Part shown: piece after piece, positions 63,866-64,000 of the stretch | How the letters are laid out: each line of letters opens with the position of its first letter | Position numbering within the stretch: position 1 is the first letter of the stretch | Source: Rhizobiaceae bacterium MnEN-MB40S | GTDB lineage: Bacteria > Pseudomonadota > Alphaproteobacteria > Rhizobiales > Rhizobiaceae | Assembly: GCA_024343425.1 (NCBI GenBank) | Contig: BRLC01000010.1 | Span: 98,251 to 162,250 of the forward strand | Length of the DNA stretch: 64,000 nt | Reading direction: 5' to 3' | Made by a program: the position numbers and the translations under genes | Notes under the pieces: model-generated | Database searches by the model: none | Seen by the model: only the letters and a program-made list of their open reading frames with translations | Told to the model about the DNA's origin: nothing

Positions 63866-64000
63866 AGCCAGATTCCCGAAACGAAGCCAGATTCCCGAAA
63901 CGAAGCCAGATTCCCGAAACGAAGCCAGATTCCCGAAACGAAGCCAGATTCCCGAAACGAAGCCAGATTCCCGAAACGAAGCCAGATTCCCGAAACGAAG
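63866..64000 (+). repeat. 19-bp tandem direct repeat, at least seven units
   Basis: The unit AGCCAGATTCCCGAAACGA repeats perfectly seven times (63866-63998) and begins an eighth at the window edge. There are no spacers, so it is not CRISPR. Nineteen is not divisible by three, so the repeat passes through all frames, and I find no stop codon in any of the six. Plus-strand translation would give a 19-residue repeating peptide. Confidence 0.95.

Noticed and set aside
63866..64000. CRISPR array
   Set aside because: The units are directly adjacent with no spacers and no cas genes are near; it is a simple tandem repeat.

Overview
The window looks like chromosomal DNA from an alphaproteobacterium of the order Hyphomicrobiales (Rhizobiaceae or a close relative). 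The basis is a GC-rich sequence, a tRNA-His with A73 and no G-1, a phasin, a zwf-pgl-edd Entner-Doudoroff operon, isocitrate lyase with a divergent ScfR-type XRE regulator, acetoacetyl-CoA synthetase, and a large PAS-domain kinase with a DivJ/PleC/PdhS-type histidine-kinase core. I cannot name the genus. No prophage, IS element or CRISPR array is visible.

Layout. 0-6.2 kb: a catabolic cluster of unknown substrate (end of a DUF1932-type dehydrogenase, TRAP transporter, ThDP-dependent lyase, half-size MetE-like zinc methyltransferase). 6.2-8.3 kb: tRNA-His, a Tat-exported dioxygenase-like protein with a ferric-reductase-like membrane protein, and a phasin. 8.5-12 kb: the PAS kinase. 12.1-12.8 kb: a type II toxin-antitoxin pair whose toxin carries a nonsense codon. 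12.9-19.5 kb: an orphan iron-type ABC permease and an RND efflux pump with its TetR regulator. 19.8-27.4 kb: a GntR regulator and an operon with two LigM-type tetrahydrofolate-dependent O-demethylases, a second TRAP transporter and MetF. 27.5-34.3 kb: SDR/TetR pair, acetoacetyl-CoA synthetase, AsmA protein, ScfR-type regulator. 34.5-42.9 kb: central carbon genes (aceA, a glutamine-synthetase-like gene, zwf, pgl, edd, folD). 43-48.4 kb: OYE-type oxidoreductase, HD hydrolase, two XRE regulators, GNAT, ArsR with a double AHSA1 protein, VOC protein. 48.4-60.3 kb: an exopolysaccharide cluster. 60.3-63.8 kb: threonine-dehydratase/EutB-like enzyme, aldehyde dehydrogenase and a Crp/Fnr regulator. The window ends inside a 19-bp tandem repeat.

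How it fits together. The clearest unusual system is the 19.9-27.4 kb island. One TGTATACA palindrome lies upstream of the GntR gene and an identical one upstream of the first demethylase. The operon would import a methoxylated (probably aromatic) acid through TRAP, move the methyl group to tetrahydrofolate with two non-identical demethylases, and recycle methyl-THF through MetF; folD, 15 kb away, could take the next C1 step. The 0-6 kb cluster is a second, less understood uptake-plus-catabolism module. Phasin, acetoacetyl-CoA synthetase and isocitrate lyase fit polyhydroxybutyrate and acetyl-CoA metabolism. Several regulators have clear palindromic sites beside them (TetR at 18.9 kb, TetR at 28.2 kb with three sites, ArsR at 48 kb with two sites), so the window holds many testable local circuits.

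Limits: all calls come from reading the sequence and remembered family motifs. No database search, alignment or folding program was run.
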